A DNA stretch of 64,000 nucleotides from Hexactinellida sp. DTS-2022 (GCA_028753945.1 JAPNXP010000004.1:4774001-4838000); one strand, 5' to 3'. Positions 9,740 to 20,715 are shown, numbered from the stretch's first letter. The notes: generated by a model not told the origin, from the sequence alone. A program made the numbers and translations.

Positions 9740-10900
9740 CTACAAATTTCCGTTAATAAGACTAGCTATTTCGGCTTCTTTTCCTATCGGCTTTGCGGAC
9801 TCGTTTGGGGAAATTATTTCTTCGTTCGGTTCTTCGAGTAGAGGCGCGACTTCGATTGTTTTGTTTTTGATAATCTCAAGTTTTTCGTTGTTGGTTGAAA
9901 GCGGCGTATTTGGCTTGCTATTCTCCACGGGCACATCAACGGCAACATCCATTGGGATCGAAAGTTCCTTTTCGATCTTAGAATTTGGAGCGATGCTCTT
10001 GTTAATGTTAGCGCAGAATTCCTCGAATGATTTCCCGTTCAAGAGACAGGTGATAATGACAGACATGTTGTCACAGCCCACGCCACCTGGCTTAACTTCG
10101 TTCGCCAGACAATAGTCCATAATTTCCTCACAAATCAAGTGCGGCTGTTTCCCCTCCGCCAGGCGCTCCCTTACGAACTCAAGCACTTCCTCGTTAGTCA
10201 TGCAGTCCCAGATCCCGTCGCAGGCAAGCACGATGAACTCGTCTTTCTCGCTGATTTCTTTCTCGATTATTTCCGGATCTGCGGTCACGATTTGCTCTTC
10301 GGCGTTCAGCGATTCGTTCTGTTTGTACGTGAAGTCTCCTAGGGCGCGAGAAAGCGCGAGGTTCCCATTAACGCGGTTAAACTCGACGTACCCGCCGGCC
10401 TTATTAATCCTCTGATGTTCAGGCCCATTATTAGGCTTATGGTCATGCGAGAGCTCAAACACCTCGCCCCCGTCACTGAGAATCGCCCTGCTATCTCCCG
10501 CATTGGCGCAATACATTTTGCTGTCTTTAATGTAGACAACCACAGCCGTAGCTCCCGAGGAGTCCTGGCGCATCGCTTCGTCTTCAAGCATTTTAACGTC
10601 CGTGTCGAGAAAGCTTTTCTTAAGCGCAGCTTGATAATCCCCCTCTGTGTACGCGTCTAGTTTCGGGAATATCTTGTAGAGATGCAAAGCTGAGTATTTC
10701 GCGACATTCGTACCGCCGTGGCCGTCAAAAACCGCGAGGAAACAAGATTTAGAGTCTTCGATATAATCAATCTCGATAGTATGATCATCCTCCATGTCAA
10801 TTCTCCATCCCTGCATGCAGGAAACGCCCACTTTGTACTGGCAGTTCTCCTTCGCACTCGTCGTCTTCGTGGTGATCGGTTCCGATAAACTTAGACCCAT
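9740..10900 (-). CDS. PP2C-family protein phosphatase (Ptc2/3 and nematode PPM-2-like)
   Basis: Metal-dependent Ser/Thr phosphatase, 386 residues. The start chosen is the internal Met at 10900, because it gives MGLSLSEP, matching the N-myristoylation-type MG start of close relatives; the frame also has an upstream Met at 10927. Catalytic motifs occur in order: CMQGWRIDMEDDH, FDGHGG with the metal-binding Asp, SGATAVV, NAGDSRA, NGNLALSRALGDF, ACDGIWD and GCDNMSV near residue 280. The catalytic domain covers about residues 20-290. The C-terminal 95 residues are Pro/Glu/Asn-rich and look disordered. Local GC content is higher than in the flanks, as expected of coding DNA here. Single exon. The subfamily resembles the animal PPM1G/ppm-2 branch but lacks a large acidic insert. 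Confidence 0.92.
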   Translation of the reverse strand: MGLSLSEPITTKTTSAKENCQYKVGVSCMQGWRIDMEDDHTIEIDYIEDSKSCFLAVFDGHGGTNVAKYSALHLYKIFPKLDAYTEGDYQAALKKSFLDTDVKMLEDEAMRQDSSGATAVVVYIKDSKMYCANAGDSRAILSDGGEVFELSHDHKPNNGPEHQRINKAGGYVEFNRVNGNLALSRALGDFTYKQNESLNAEEQIVTADPEIIEKEISEKDEFIVLACDGIWDCMTNEEVLEFVRERLAEGKQPHLICEEIMDYCLANEVKPGGVGCDNMSVIITCLLNGKSFEEFCANINKSIAPNSKIEKELSIPMDVAVDVPVENSKPNTPLSTNNEKLEIIKNKTIEVAPLLEEPNEEIISPNESAKPIGKEAEIASLINGNL

Positions 10901-11140
10901 TGTACTCGCTAAATGCTGGCAACACAATAAGTACAGTATAACTGGTAAAACGTGGAAAATAGAAAATACTACTATCTAAAAATGGATATAATTAATACCC
11001 CATATTACACATTAATTATTAACTGAAATGTATTTAGGAATTCGGTATGTTTACTGTCGATTTCTAGATTTTTCAAAAGTAATTGAAGGTAAATTACTAA
11101 ATTTGCCTAAGAAATACGGTACATATTATCCTATATATAA

Positions 11141-11293
11141 ATGCATACTGCTTTATAAGTTTGGTCAAACAAATTAGTACGTACGTACTAACCTAGGTAC
11201 GTTATAACCGAGTTACTGTACATACTGTTTTATAGATTTGGTTTAAACAAATTAGTACGTACTAACTAAGGTACGTTATAACCGAGTTACTGT
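11141..11293. repeat. Tandem duplication of about 75 bp
   Basis: Two adjacent copies of a segment running from ATACTG(C/T)TTTATA through AAACAAATTAGTACGTAC to GTACGTTATAACCGAGTTACTG. The end resembles a family C terminus. Confidence 0.7.
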
Positions 11294-11649
11294 TGTTAGA
11301 TAGGAAGCAATATAAATATGCACCGTACCAATATCAACAGGCGAACTAAATGAACCAAAACAAATTTGGTTAAAATAACGGGTTATATAATAGTGTGTAT
11401 TTCGGGTATAATTAGACTCTATTTGCATATTATTCGTTATAGCTAGTGTGTTCGATCGCAGATAATTCAAGCAAAGGCTTCACTTGGGTAATTATATGTA
11501 ATTTCTGCCTTTGACAAGAAAGTACAAATGAAATCATATAGAGAGACCGGGTAAGGATTTGGTGTATGTACTCAAACAAAGGATTTGAAAGAAAGATATT
11601 TGTGTTTTGTCAGGAATAAAGAAAAGGTTAAATTCAAAAGTAATTACTT
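11294..11649. other. Stretch with no recognised feature
   Basis: AT-rich, no coding region supported. Confidence 0.4.
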
Positions 11650-11773
11650 GTATTTCGGCCAACACTTTTCTAATGTAATTTTAGGCACTGGCATTTGGCA
11701 AGGCCTTACATAAAATTTTCTTTTGAAGATCCGAGTTTTTTAATATTGAAAAGGTGTTAGCCGATATATAAAT
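11650..11773. mobile_element. G-family MITE
   Basis: Ends CGGCCAACACTTTTCTAATG and AAAAGGTGTTAGCCGATATA are inverted repeats. The family is repeated at least eight times in the window. Confidence 0.75.
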
Positions 11774-12136
11774 AAATTCGTTCAAAAATTAACACTAATT
11801 TTAGGAGAAGATTAAGAAACTATAAATTAGGAAAATAACTAAATCTTTTGCGAAATGATACCATAATTGATGAGAAATAAGTTAAGTGCATATTACTTAG
11901 AAGAGAATTTGTGTACTTTATATGTAATATACAGATAAGGGGCTATCGATTAAAAACGTGCCATTTCAAGGCTGCTATACAATTTATTATTATGAGACAA
12001 TTAGTGTACTAGTGATATTATTACGTCATAATAAAAAGTTAATGTAACGAGGGTAAATATATTTACTAAAACGGGCTTAGTATAGTGAATTAATATGTAC
12101 CTAACTCATATTTATACTACAATTGAAACACTGATT

Positions 12137-12293
12137 AAGGGTCCGTTCAAACGTTACGTACGCTTCCAATGGGGGACTTAACCTATGTGTGACAGACAAT
12201 TTCTTTGTATCATAAAATGGAAAAAAGAGTGACAAAGGGAGGGTCTATAATTTTCTGGAATTTGAGTAACGTAACGTTTGAACGGCCCCTAAA
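12137..12293. mobile_element. L-family MITE
   Basis: Ends GGGTCCGTTCAAACGTTACG and CGTAACGTTTGAACGGCCCC form long inverted repeats. Confidence 0.75.
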
Positions 12294-12372
12294 TGGTACA
12301 AATCTCCAATAAACAACATACCACAATAAAGTGGAAAATACCGATCTCCCAAATTGAATTCGTTGATAAAAT

Positions 12373-12877
12373 ACAGTGCAACCTCTATAAGTGGGGTCTC
12401 TATAAATGGGGAACCTTTATAAGCGGGGGAATTTTGGTACATATTCCTTCATTTCCATACAAGTGATCCTCTATAAGCGGGGAAGTGGGGAATGGGGGAC
12501 CTTAATTATAAAGGAATTAGTATCCCCATACAAAATGACCTCTATAAATGGGGGAGATGACAAATTATATCATAATACTTATATATTATGCTGCATTTCT
12601 AATAAATACACTCTAAAGTTTTACAGAATAAATATTTTTGATGGCTCTAGTCTAATGTTTTTTAAGAAATCATCAGCGCGGCGGTGGATCAGAATCTAAC
12701 TAAATTGTCAAAATATACAAATACTGACTAGAACTTACATTGATGGATGTGTTATAAGTATATATTTCATAATATGACCATATGTAGTGTCTATCCATTT
12801 AAAATTATAACTGGGGAATGGGGGCAATTCAAATTTTGCCCGTCCCAAGTTCCCCCACTTATAGAGGTTGGACTGTA
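12373..12877. mobile_element. M-family element with CTATAAGTGGGG words
   Basis: TA-flanked, left end CAGTGCAACCTCTATAAG, right end CTTATAGAGGTTGGACTG. The left 170 bases contain repeated CTATAAGTGGGG / TTATAAGCGGGG words. The centre (about 12560-12790) has no such words and may be an insertion. About 505 bp, the only copy here. Confidence 0.65.
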
Positions 12878-13400
12878 CATGAATTAGGAAATACTATTGA
12901 ATTGATTTGAAGCGAGTAAATATTTGAGAGCAGATCTCTATTGATTGAGGATGTTAATAAGATTAATACCTGAGTGAAATCATGCTTTCAAGTAGTATAA
13001 TATTCCACAAATGCATTTCAGTATTCCTGTAGAGTCTAATATATGGAGAGTAGTCTCAATGAAGGCCTAAAGTATCTTATAAGAGTAGAAAGTTTAGTCT
13101 AATTAATTCAATACGTACTTTTCGGATTTATATATAAAGAGTAAATTGCTAAGTTGTTTTGAACACGAGTGTTAGTATACAACATTTTGTGGTCGTACTT
13201 AAATTAGAAAAATCATTTTGACAATTAATTAAATATTATAATACACACCTCAGCAAGATAATTATTTTCTACTTATAATTCAGGAATTTAGCCAACATAA
13301 GGTCAAATGGCATTTTTAATACATTCATCATTTGATAAATACTTACGTATAATTACTATATTATTGCTGTATACGCACATTAAATTAAAGAGATATCTTA
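12878..13400. other. Stretch with no recognised feature
   Basis: AT-rich with no supported coding region or family repeat. Confidence 0.4.
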
Positions 13401-13562
13401 TATGTAGACCGTCTAGAAATAGACCAGGTTTTATTCCCTATGCATTAGTATTACCCATAAAAAGCAGGGCAAGTGGTCTACATAATTTATAGACGGTCTA
13501 CAAATTTTTGGCTTATTTGTATGGGCTTTTATAGACCGTCTATTTCTAGACGGTCTACATAT
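13401..13562. mobile_element. H-family MITE
   Basis: Ends TATGTAGACCGTCTAGAAA and TTCTAGACGGTCTACATA, the best-preserved inverted repeats of the family. Confidence 0.8.
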
Positions 13563-13715
13563 AAGGATGCTCTAAATAAAACCAGTCGCGTTAAAATAGC
13601 AATATAAAGAGAACTACAATTAGCATGCCATGGCATTTTGAACAATATTTGCTTGTTAAAGGCAGAAATTGTCTATTAGAGGAAGTAAATTTAGAGGTTT
13701 ACCTATAGGCTTACT

Positions 13716-13808
13716 AAAATATCGGCCAACACCTTTCAATAAAAGGTGGTTTGTTTGTTAAAGAAATTAGTGCCTTAAAATTACATTATAAAATAGCCGA
13801 TATATAAA
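13716..13808. mobile_element. G-family MITE, shortened
   Basis: TATCGGCCAACACCTTTC at the left and ATAGCCGATATATAAAT at the right; the middle is partly lost. Confidence 0.55.
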
Positions 13809-14989
13809 TTATACTTGGACCGAAAGGTTACTTCCTAAAAAAGCAACCTTGTCATTCAGCGAATTGTGGACCCCATATTACCTATACGGTAAACCTATAC
13901 AATAGAAGCTATATAGACACAAACATAATAGATAAGATAGATAAAAGCGACTGACCAATAAACAATGAAAATATTAGCTACCTTATTTATCCGTATTTTT
14001 CAGCTATAACGAGGTTAATTAAAGGAAGTGAAAGTAAAGTAGAATAATATAAGTACAGTGGATTCAGGGTTTAAGAAAATGCTCTTTATAGGAACCTTAT
14101 GGGAAATGGTTCTATTTAGAATATATTAGTATTGAAAAAGTATAGGTTTTAAGAACAATGTTCTTAGTATTCAATGTATTTGTAGTAGCCGTCAGTACTC
14201 GACAAAATGAAATTTTGATGATGGCTAATTAAGCCATACCTCACTTTTATGGTGGCTAAAGAATAAACAACGGCCGGTTTATCAAACCACTGATGACTTA
14301 ACAAAGTTCTGATACCGTAAAACAACACTAATGTGAACAACAAATGATGCTACGAAAAATATAATCTCACAATCAAATAATTCACAATTTATGGTAGATT
14401 AGTTAAGCCATTCAAGGCAAAAAAAGGCGATAATAATGAGCAAATGAGTGGCAATACTACGGCAATGAGGAAGCGTGACCATCCTGATACCGGGGGTAAT
14501 CATAGGGTCATGGCTCATGGGTCACCCTCCTAATGAGACGAAACCCCACTAGTAACGGTATGGGTGACTAGTATACATTTGCCCATATAACGGAAACTAC
14601 TACAGTATTGATAATGTAAATTACTTTACCACAGTATTTCTAATAGTAATACTACAAAATGGGCAATGCCAATAATAGAATAAGAACTGGAGCAGAATAA
14701 CTGCTATAAAATGTGGACTGTAACAAAGAGTGAATTAACTAGGAACTCACCTTCCTGTATCTACTCAGCTGTTCTTGGAATAAATAGGAATGTTGTAGTA
14801 ATTCTAATTTCTATAAAATTAAACTGATTCATGTAAAGACAAGTAATTGGGGAATTAAATAATTAATAAGTTATATAATCCAGTAAACCTGTAAATAGCT
14901 AAAGCAAAAAAAAAATCAACTTTCCCACAAGGCTATACACATATTACACTGTATTTATACCCTGCATTGAGATATAATTGACAATACTA
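13809..14989. other. Gene-poor stretch
   Basis: No coding region supported on either strand. A less AT-rich patch near 14455-14575 has no open frame or motif that I recognise. Confidence 0.4.
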
Positions 14990-15165
14990 AAAAATACTAC
15001 AAATTCCGATTAATAGTAGAATTCTTTACACTAGGGGACTGTAAAATCCGTCGCCTTATCCGGAATTCGAATTTAACAATATCTTTATATTGAGAAGGCT
15101 TTGAAGGGGACTGAAATATTGGTCGTATATACAATATACACAGCTCTATGGGAAGTAGTGTACGT
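14990..15165. mobile_element. A-family MITE, eroded
   Basis: Contains CTTATCCGGAATTCG and AGGCTTTGAAGGGGACTGAA of family A but lacks clean ends. Confidence 0.5.
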
Positions 15166-15239
15166 ATTGCGTACTTCATTTGCAATGTGACGTATGTATT
15201 TCCCATTTATGCATATAATCTGTAATACTTGCTCTACCA

Positions 15240-15675
15240 TTGGCTACCCTTAGGTACTTATTGGTTTGTTATACAATGAATCCATCTAACCTCCCTAAAG
15301 ATACCAAAGGAATGTCATTAGGTGAACAGCTGGTGCTGGTAGTGTTGGACTTATATTCAAAACTGATTCCAAACAGGGAATTATCCAGGAGCGCAAGACG
15401 CTCCTTTTGGAGTATGATTTTAGTTTTTAAAATAATTAGGAGCGCGAAAAATTGGAATCTTCTCCTATACCGTAAGTCCGTAACAATAATTTGTGATTCA
15501 GGCGTATGAGAATGGGATCAGACCAGGATTAGGAGCGTATTTACAAATGGCTGTATACCATACTGATTCAGATACTGTCGTTGTTATAAAAAATCCCGAA
15601 AATTGTGAAAAAACTGACCTTACCTGTGCCCTAAAGTTATTAGGCAAATCTTTTCTGTCATATAAAATAAAATAA
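15240..15675 (+). pseudogene. Possible small gene fragment split by an I-family MITE
   Basis: Two open segments (about 15240-15369 and 15566-15675) lie on either side of an I-family MITE. The left part reads PKDTKGMSLGEQLVLVV in one frame; the right part reads DTVVVIKNPENCEKTDL and ends with a stop at 15675. ACTGATTC is present on both sides of the MITE. Removing the MITE and one copy does not join these two frames directly, so either splicing or a frameshift is involved, or one frame is spurious. I recognise no family. It may be a remnant or an exon pair of an unrecognised gene. Confidence 0.3.
15370..15565. mobile_element. I-family MITE
   Basis: Contains GGGAATTATCCAGGAGCG, CAAGACGCTCC and GATCAGACCAGGATTAGG, as in the other I copies. 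ACTGATTC occurs at 15362-15369 and again at 15562-15569. Confidence 0.8.
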
Positions 15676-15766
15676 TTCCTCTGCCATATAAATGTCGCAA
15701 GCGTAATTGAGTATCATTTCCGTCTGAAACTTAATTTCCCCTGCAACATATACGTATTTAAATATA

Positions 15767-16082
15767 CAGTAGAACCTCGTTACTATTAATTATTTCGATT
15801 TTTTCAATAAACTGTATGTATGTGACTAAATAGGAAAATTAAGGAAATACTAGTATAAGATTGAACCATGAACACTAAATATAGTAGAAATAGCACACAA
15901 ATTTAACAAAAGTCAAAGTTAATACAAGCAATTGATTAATTCACACCAAACATAGAATTTGTCTAGAAAACACAAAGTTTACCCAACTAATAATCTTAGA
16001 CCTGACAATACCCTAGCTTATAGAGCAAGTACACAATTGTGAAATTCACCATGGATAAATAAGTTAATTAATTAATTTTTAA
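15767..16082. other. A-family remnant and 3' flank of TMEM63
   Basis: CAGTAGAACCTCGTTAC at 15769 is a lone A-type end. The rest is AT-rich with nothing recognised. Confidence 0.4.
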
Positions 16083-18524
16083 TTAAACAACTTTAGCTTG
16101 TTCAGAATCTGTGTCATCAGTAGCCACTTCTATAAACTCAAAGTAGTTATACATATGTTTGGCAGCAGGTTCCGCTTGCCTACTTTGCTGGATTAAATGC
16201 ATGTCTTGCGAGCGAGTAAACAGATTACGAACACTGAGTTGAAAATCGTAGATGTATTTCTGAAACCACCTAAACCCTTGGACGCTCAGAAGAATGATAA
16301 TAGTCACAGCTGGCATTACAGAGTTAAATACTAACAGGCCTATCTTAGTAACGTTATAGCCGTATAGAATGATGGACAATATAAGCATGTACACTTGTGA
16401 GAGAATTAGAGAGGCATGAAGAAAGCGAACAGCTCTTAAATGAACTGAAATACGACCGGAAAATTCAGGTTGTGGTCTGGCCTGGTAAATTAGGTTGTAG
16501 CGATCAACAGCCATCTTCATAACAAGGTACAATAGACCGCTTAAAGTAATTAGAGGGAATAAAGTCCCGTATACAATTGCTATGGTTATTTTAACCAAAA
16601 CCCAGGCATACTCTATTCCAAACTTGAAATAATACGTGTAACTGTCGTGTGAGCGTTTCGACTCCACTTCGTTTCTAGCACTGAGCTTCCTATAGAGATA
16701 CATTAGGAGGGAAGGAATTTGGAATATTTGAATTAGAACGAAGAAAGCGGATATATTGAGATAGTTTAAGAAGAATATTCCTGTGTCCGGGGAAAAGGCG
16801 ATTATAGTTAGATTTGTGAATTGTATGAGAGTAGCATTCGTGTCGCCTAAATTGGTTCTTTTCACAATTATATCGAAAACGAGGTTAAAACTAACCAACG
16901 CAAACGAAGGGAATATCAATAACATTACTAGCAGGAAAGAATACGTTTTCAAGATAGCGGCTTTCATAGTATCAGATTTGGTCCAATGGAATTCTAAGAA
17001 TGCAGCGTACGAAACGACGAGTGGAATGACTGACGCAATTACTATTTGTATCAGAGGCGCGGCGTAAGCCAATGAGAGAGATCTGGCTGCACTGAAAGCT
17101 GTGTTGTTAGACAACCCTACATTGTCCAGGATAATGTCAATGATAAAGTTAATAGACTCATCACTGGGCGTAGTGCCAGCTGAAGTTGTATTGACTTGGC
17201 CCGTGGAGCGAAGTATTATGTCGAGAATAGAAAATATAGCTGCAGGGGTTGTGAAGAATACTAACAGGATTAGAATGAAAATGTTAATGATGAACCAGCG
17301 TAAGTACCATAGGGCTAACTGGGGTATGGAACTACGGATATTATCCCAATTAATGTCAGTGGGCGCGGGGGCTCGCTTAACTTTCCAGTGTTTCTGGCGT
17401 AGAAATACAGACTGAAATGATTTGGGTCTGCCCAATAGTAGAAGGTATTTCGCGTAAACCGCAAGCGCATCAAATCCCTCGCGAAATGCTATAAATACCA
17501 AGTTTTGTGGTGATGTCATAGCTTTCTCCTTTTCGACTTGTTTCTGATGCGCCAATTCGTTGCTTTGGTAGCGGAAATAATCGACAGCCCTGACTGGTGT
17601 GGCCCAACATATAAACTTTTTGTATCCCGGATAAATATACTGATTAACCTCATATTGCTCGTCCAACTCTTGGTAGGTTCGAAGGTTCTTTTCAGCTTCG
17701 ATATGTCTCTTGTGCAAGGAGTGATATTTCGCGACATCGTAAGCGAAGTCTATCGAGACAGGCGGTTCCTCTTCTTTCTCGGTTTCGCGGAAATGTTCAC
17801 ACAAAGATTTCTTAATATCTTCGGCCTCAAGTTCGCTACGCGGGCGCGGGACATTTATAATCTGAATTGCGTTGAACTGGAATCTCCCCTTATACTCATA
17901 GCGATATAGAATGCGTCTATAATTCAATGCTATTAGCAACCCAACGAATACAAGCAAATGAGTCATAACTGAGTGTAGCCAAACGATATCGGATCGGTTC
18001 TTACAAGTGAGTATACAGGCAGACACAGAAGTGTAGGTTATAAAACTGTCAGTAATCGAAATACCATTACTGCAATAAAATATATTTACTGACAGAACAA
18101 CAGCGATGCATATGACCACGTAGCATGACATTAGAAGCACCAAGTGGAGCAGAAATAAGTGGTATAAATAGGCGTCTACTCCAACACGAATACGAAATTC
18201 TTTTAAACCGAACCTAAAATAGTTTATAATCCAATTGAATAGTGTATGTTCACGTGCAACCTCCTTTTCAGTTTTCTCATTGTCGTTTGCTATAACTTCG
18301 TTCTCAGAATATTCGTCGACGCGTTTGGTTTTACCCCAACTGTAAACATTTTGTTTACCAAATTCCCAAAGGAAAAAGCGCAGAATAAAGAAGATTACAA
18401 GGAGAAAAAGCCCAAATATGAATGCGGATAAGAAAATAATTATAACTTGTTCATCTTTGTACTTTGTAGTTAGAACGTTACATGGTGTGTTAGTCAAGTT
18501 GGACATCAGTCTAGATAGATACAA
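16083..18524 (-). CDS. TMEM63: TMEM63/OSCA-type mechanosensitive cation channel
   Basis: An 813-residue single-exon membrane protein of the OSCA/CSC1/TMEM63 family, channels gated by membrane tension or osmotic stress. An N-terminal membrane helix (about 27-55) is followed by further helices to about 215, then a cytosolic insert with FNAIQIINVPRP, a long charged helix and APAPTDINWDNIR near residue 390, the family's signature just before the pore domain. The C-terminal block has many membrane helices, including FGIEYAWVLVKITIAIVYGTLFPLI and the MAVDRYNLIYQARP segment typical of TMEM63 proteins. Length agrees with animal TMEM63A-C. Vertebrate homologues are multi-exonic, so the absence of introns is notable. 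The family is firm; the paralogue is not assigned. Confidence 0.9.
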   Translation of the reverse strand: MYLSRLMSNLTNTPCNVLTTKYKDEQVIIIFLSAFIFGLFLLVIFFILRFFLWEFGKQNVYSWGKTKRVDEYSENEVIANDNEKTEKEVAREHTLFNWIINYFRFGLKEFRIRVGVDAYLYHLFLLHLVLLMSCYVVICIAVVLSVNIFYCSNGISITDSFITYTSVSACILTCKNRSDIVWLHSVMTHLLVFVGLLIALNYRRILYRYEYKGRFQFNAIQIINVPRPRSELEAEDIKKSLCEHFRETEKEEEPPVSIDFAYDVAKYHSLHKRHIEAEKNLRTYQELDEQYEVNQYIYPGYKKFICWATPVRAVDYFRYQSNELAHQKQVEKEKAMTSPQNLVFIAFREGFDALAVYAKYLLLLGRPKSFQSVFLRQKHWKVKRAPAPTDINWDNIRSSIPQLALWYLRWFIINIFILILLVFFTTPAAIFSILDIILRSTGQVNTTSAGTTPSDESINFIIDIILDNVGLSNNTAFSAARSLSLAYAAPLIQIVIASVIPLVVSYAAFLEFHWTKSDTMKAAILKTYSFLLVMLLIFPSFALVSFNLVFDIIVKRTNLGDTNATLIQFTNLTIIAFSPDTGIFFLNYLNISAFFVLIQIFQIPSLLMYLYRKLSARNEVESKRSHDSYTYYFKFGIEYAWVLVKITIAIVYGTLFPLITLSGLLYLVMKMAVDRYNLIYQARPQPEFSGRISVHLRAVRFLHASLILSQVYMLILSIILYGYNVTKIGLLVFNSVMPAVTIIILLSVQGFRWFQKYIYDFQLSVRNLFTRSQDMHLIQQSRQAEPAAKHMYNYFEFIEVATDDTDSEQAKVV

Positions 18525-18593
18525 GAGTAATTATATTCGACAGAAATTACGAATTTGTTTGTTTCACTAATAAAATAAATAAACCCTTATAAG

Positions 18594-18715
18594 GGCCGTT
18601 CAAACGTTATGTTACGTAATTCCAGGAAAATTAGACATCCCCTCCCTATGTCACGCCTTTGGACCCTTTTGTAATACAATCCCCCTTGGAGGCGTTACAT
18701 AACGTTTGAACGGCC
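18594..18715. mobile_element. L-family MITE
   Basis: Ends GGCCGTTCAAACGTTATG and CATAACGTTTGAACGGCC. It lies about 70 bases upstream of the TMEM63 start, in the likely promoter. Confidence 0.8.
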
Positions 18716-19017
18716 TAGGTAATGTGAATAGTAGAGATCGAGAACTGGAGTAATAATCTTAGATTGGATGTAGGCTTTTATGTGAAATAATACAAGTCCA
18801 TACTTGAAATAATGAAACTACTGATTCTGAAGAGATTCACTTGCATAGGCATAAAGTTTTTGCATATTTTTCTAAAAGTGGGGGGGGGCATTAAACTAAA
18901 ACTCGTGCACCAATTCTAATAGCAATCACAGATAGTTATTTTCATAGAATAAAATATTAGATTTCCTTTCAAATTGAAATTCTATTCCTCCAGGCTCATA
19001 CCATTGCAACCAGTGTA
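18716..19017. other. Stretch with no recognised feature
   Basis: AT-rich; a G9 run at 18882 is the only striking item. Confidence 0.4.
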
Positions 19018-19176
19018 ATATACAGACACGCTCCTATACTGGTTTGACCAAATTTTCATACGCTTAAATCATAAATTTTAACTTCACGGTATAGGAGAGG
19101 ATTCCCGTTTCCGCGATCCTAAATTCAAATTTTCCAAAAAACTCCAAAAGGAGCGTCTTGCGCATGCATAATTCCT
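19018..19176. mobile_element. I-family MITE, left end missing
   Basis: GGTATAGGAGAGGATTCC, AAAAGGAGCGTCTTGCGC and the terminal AATTCCTTG are shared with intact I copies. Confidence 0.7.
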
Positions 19177-19362
19177 TGATTGCAACTTACTAAAAATTTT
19201 ACAAAGATTGATAGACCCATCAAAAAAAGATAATATAGACGTAAGTGGCAAGGGCAGAAAAGGAAAAGCCGCCCCCAATTTTTAAGCCTATGCTCACTTG
19301 TCAACTTCTTTTGACTCAAGAGTCCATATAAATAAAATAAAATGCAATTATGGAATTAAATA

Positions 19363-19444
19363 CAGTGAACCCCGGTATAGCGAAGTCGGATATAACGAAG
19401 GAATTTACAGGTCCCAAGCACTTCGTTATAACGAGAGTTGACTG
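19363..19444. mobile_element. C-family MITE, short form
   Basis: TA-flanked, CAGTGAACCCCGGTATAG to TAACGAGAGTTGACTG, only 82 bp. Confidence 0.75.
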
Positions 19445-19666
19445 TATTGGGATAAAATTTGTGGAAAACTCGTTGTTATAAAATAAAGAATTTATAATTT
19501 CAGAACAACTTTTATAATTTATAATTTATAACTAGATTCGTATACCTATAAACTGAGTTAATTTAAATGCAAGTAAAGGGCTGCCCTATTACAAAAGGGT
19601 TTGTTAACCATGTGCGATAACTACGTTACACACTGGTGATTTAAGTTTTGATTTAGTTGTAGAATT

Positions 19667-19790
19667 ATTAATACTAAATCCCGGTTTTAAAGCTTTTTCA
19701 TTACAAATGATACTTGGCTAATACAAATTCCGGATAAGGCGAACGGATTTTTACTGTCCCCTGATGTTCGTACTAACGAGGTTCTACTAT
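19667..19790. mobile_element. A-family MITE, truncated
   Basis: Right part of an A element (GGATAAGGCGAACGG, AACGAGGTTCTACT). It lies at the position that mirrors the A element at 24516-24690 in the other arm of the inverted duplication, so it was probably present before duplication. Confidence 0.65.
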
Positions 19791-19992
19791 ATACCCCCAT
19801 CACGTATAGAATAAATATTGCAAAAAGAGCTCAATAAATAATAAAAATGTAGTATAGTAAGATTGAATATAAATTTAGAAATAAGGGAAAGAAATTCTTT
19901 TAATCGAGATTTCTAAAGGATAGATAATGAAAACCGTCAATACAAAAAAAAGCCAACATTTAAGATAATACAATTAATTAATTAAGCTCTAA

Positions 19993-20541
19993 TTAATTTA
20001 GACAATCACATGCGTCTTGGGAAGTAACAAAATTCTCCTTTTTATTTGGAATTTTATTTTTGATCATCCAACCAAATGCAAAGTAACCAGTGCCCAAGCC
20101 AAGTACTACAGCTAAAAATAACCAAAGGTTAAACGTCATAGTAATCAGCATTAGCAGATACCCGACTATGTACTGAATTGTCTGTAGTATCGATAGCACT
20201 GTGTGTCCGATTAATTCGTTCAAATTGCTGTTTGCCTTAGTACGCCTTTGTGCCGTTTGTGCGTCATTGGTTGGCAAAAGCGGTTCGTATTTACCTCCAC
20301 TTTCGTCGGTTTTTATAACAGTTTTCGGTGAGATAATAGAAAGATTTAGCGTTTTAATGAAAGAGTTGACGTATTCGCGAAATATTTTCAATCCCTCGCT
20401 TAGAATTGCGCATATAAATATTCCGATAAAAGCAACTACCATTTGCCCGGGCGTTTGAACATGAAACTCCTCGAATAGGATAAATACATCTGTGTTTGTT
20501 GTGAAAAACATACGCATTCCCATTGTCATGTTCATATGCAT
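19993..20541 (-). CDS. CTR-type copper transporter, copy 1
   Basis: A 182-residue high-affinity copper uptake protein (CTR/SLC31 family), which imports Cu(I) as a homotrimer at the plasma or endolysosomal membrane. The N terminus is Met-rich (MHMNMTMGMRM), the copper-capture feature. The first membrane helix follows FHVQTPGQMVVAFIGIF. Helix 2 contains the pore MxxxM (MLITM) and helix 3 a GxxxG packing motif (GLGTG). The C terminus ends ACDCLN, a Cys pair comparable to the metal-binding HCH of other CTRs. Single exon. A second copy in inverted orientation is at 23779-24324; this one has one extra Met in GWMIKNK. The two coding sequences differ by a few silent changes and one codon. Confidence 0.92.
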   Translation of the reverse strand: MHMNMTMGMRMFFTTNTDVFILFEEFHVQTPGQMVVAFIGIFICAILSEGLKIFREYVNSFIKTLNLSIISPKTVIKTDESGGKYEPLLPTNDAQTAQRRTKANSNLNELIGHTVLSILQTIQYIVGYLLMLITMTFNLWLFLAVVLGLGTGYFAFGWMIKNKIPNKKENFVTSQDACDCLN

Positions 20542-20715
20542 TTTGGAAAGATAGGAAAATTATTTATGGAAATCTAGGATAATTGTATAGTATTTATTGA
20601 ACGCTAAGTAAATGCATATAATCAGTTTTAATAACAGGAAACCATTTTTGAGATAAATAAACTGCTTTACACTGAAATTAATTTGGGTGAGGAGGAAAAA
20701 TGTAAAATTATTACT

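Larger units (their letters stand above)
19667..20715. repeat. Left arm of CTR inverted duplication
   Basis: Reverse complement of about 23630-24690. It covers the CTR gene, its upstream region with the TTTTTCCTC(C/T)TCACCC block and the downstream A element. A further piece of the left arm, 21825-21895, pairs with 23541-23620, so about 1.1 kb (20716-21824) was inserted in the left arm or lost from the right. Confidence 0.85.

Noticed and set aside
10139-10660. Several open frames opposite the PP2C gene
   Set aside because: Shadows of the real coding frame; no motif.
16083-18524. TMC-family channel
   Set aside because: First impression from the membrane helices, but the APAPTDINW segment, the cytosolic insert and the VDRYNLIY motif belong to TMEM63/OSCA.
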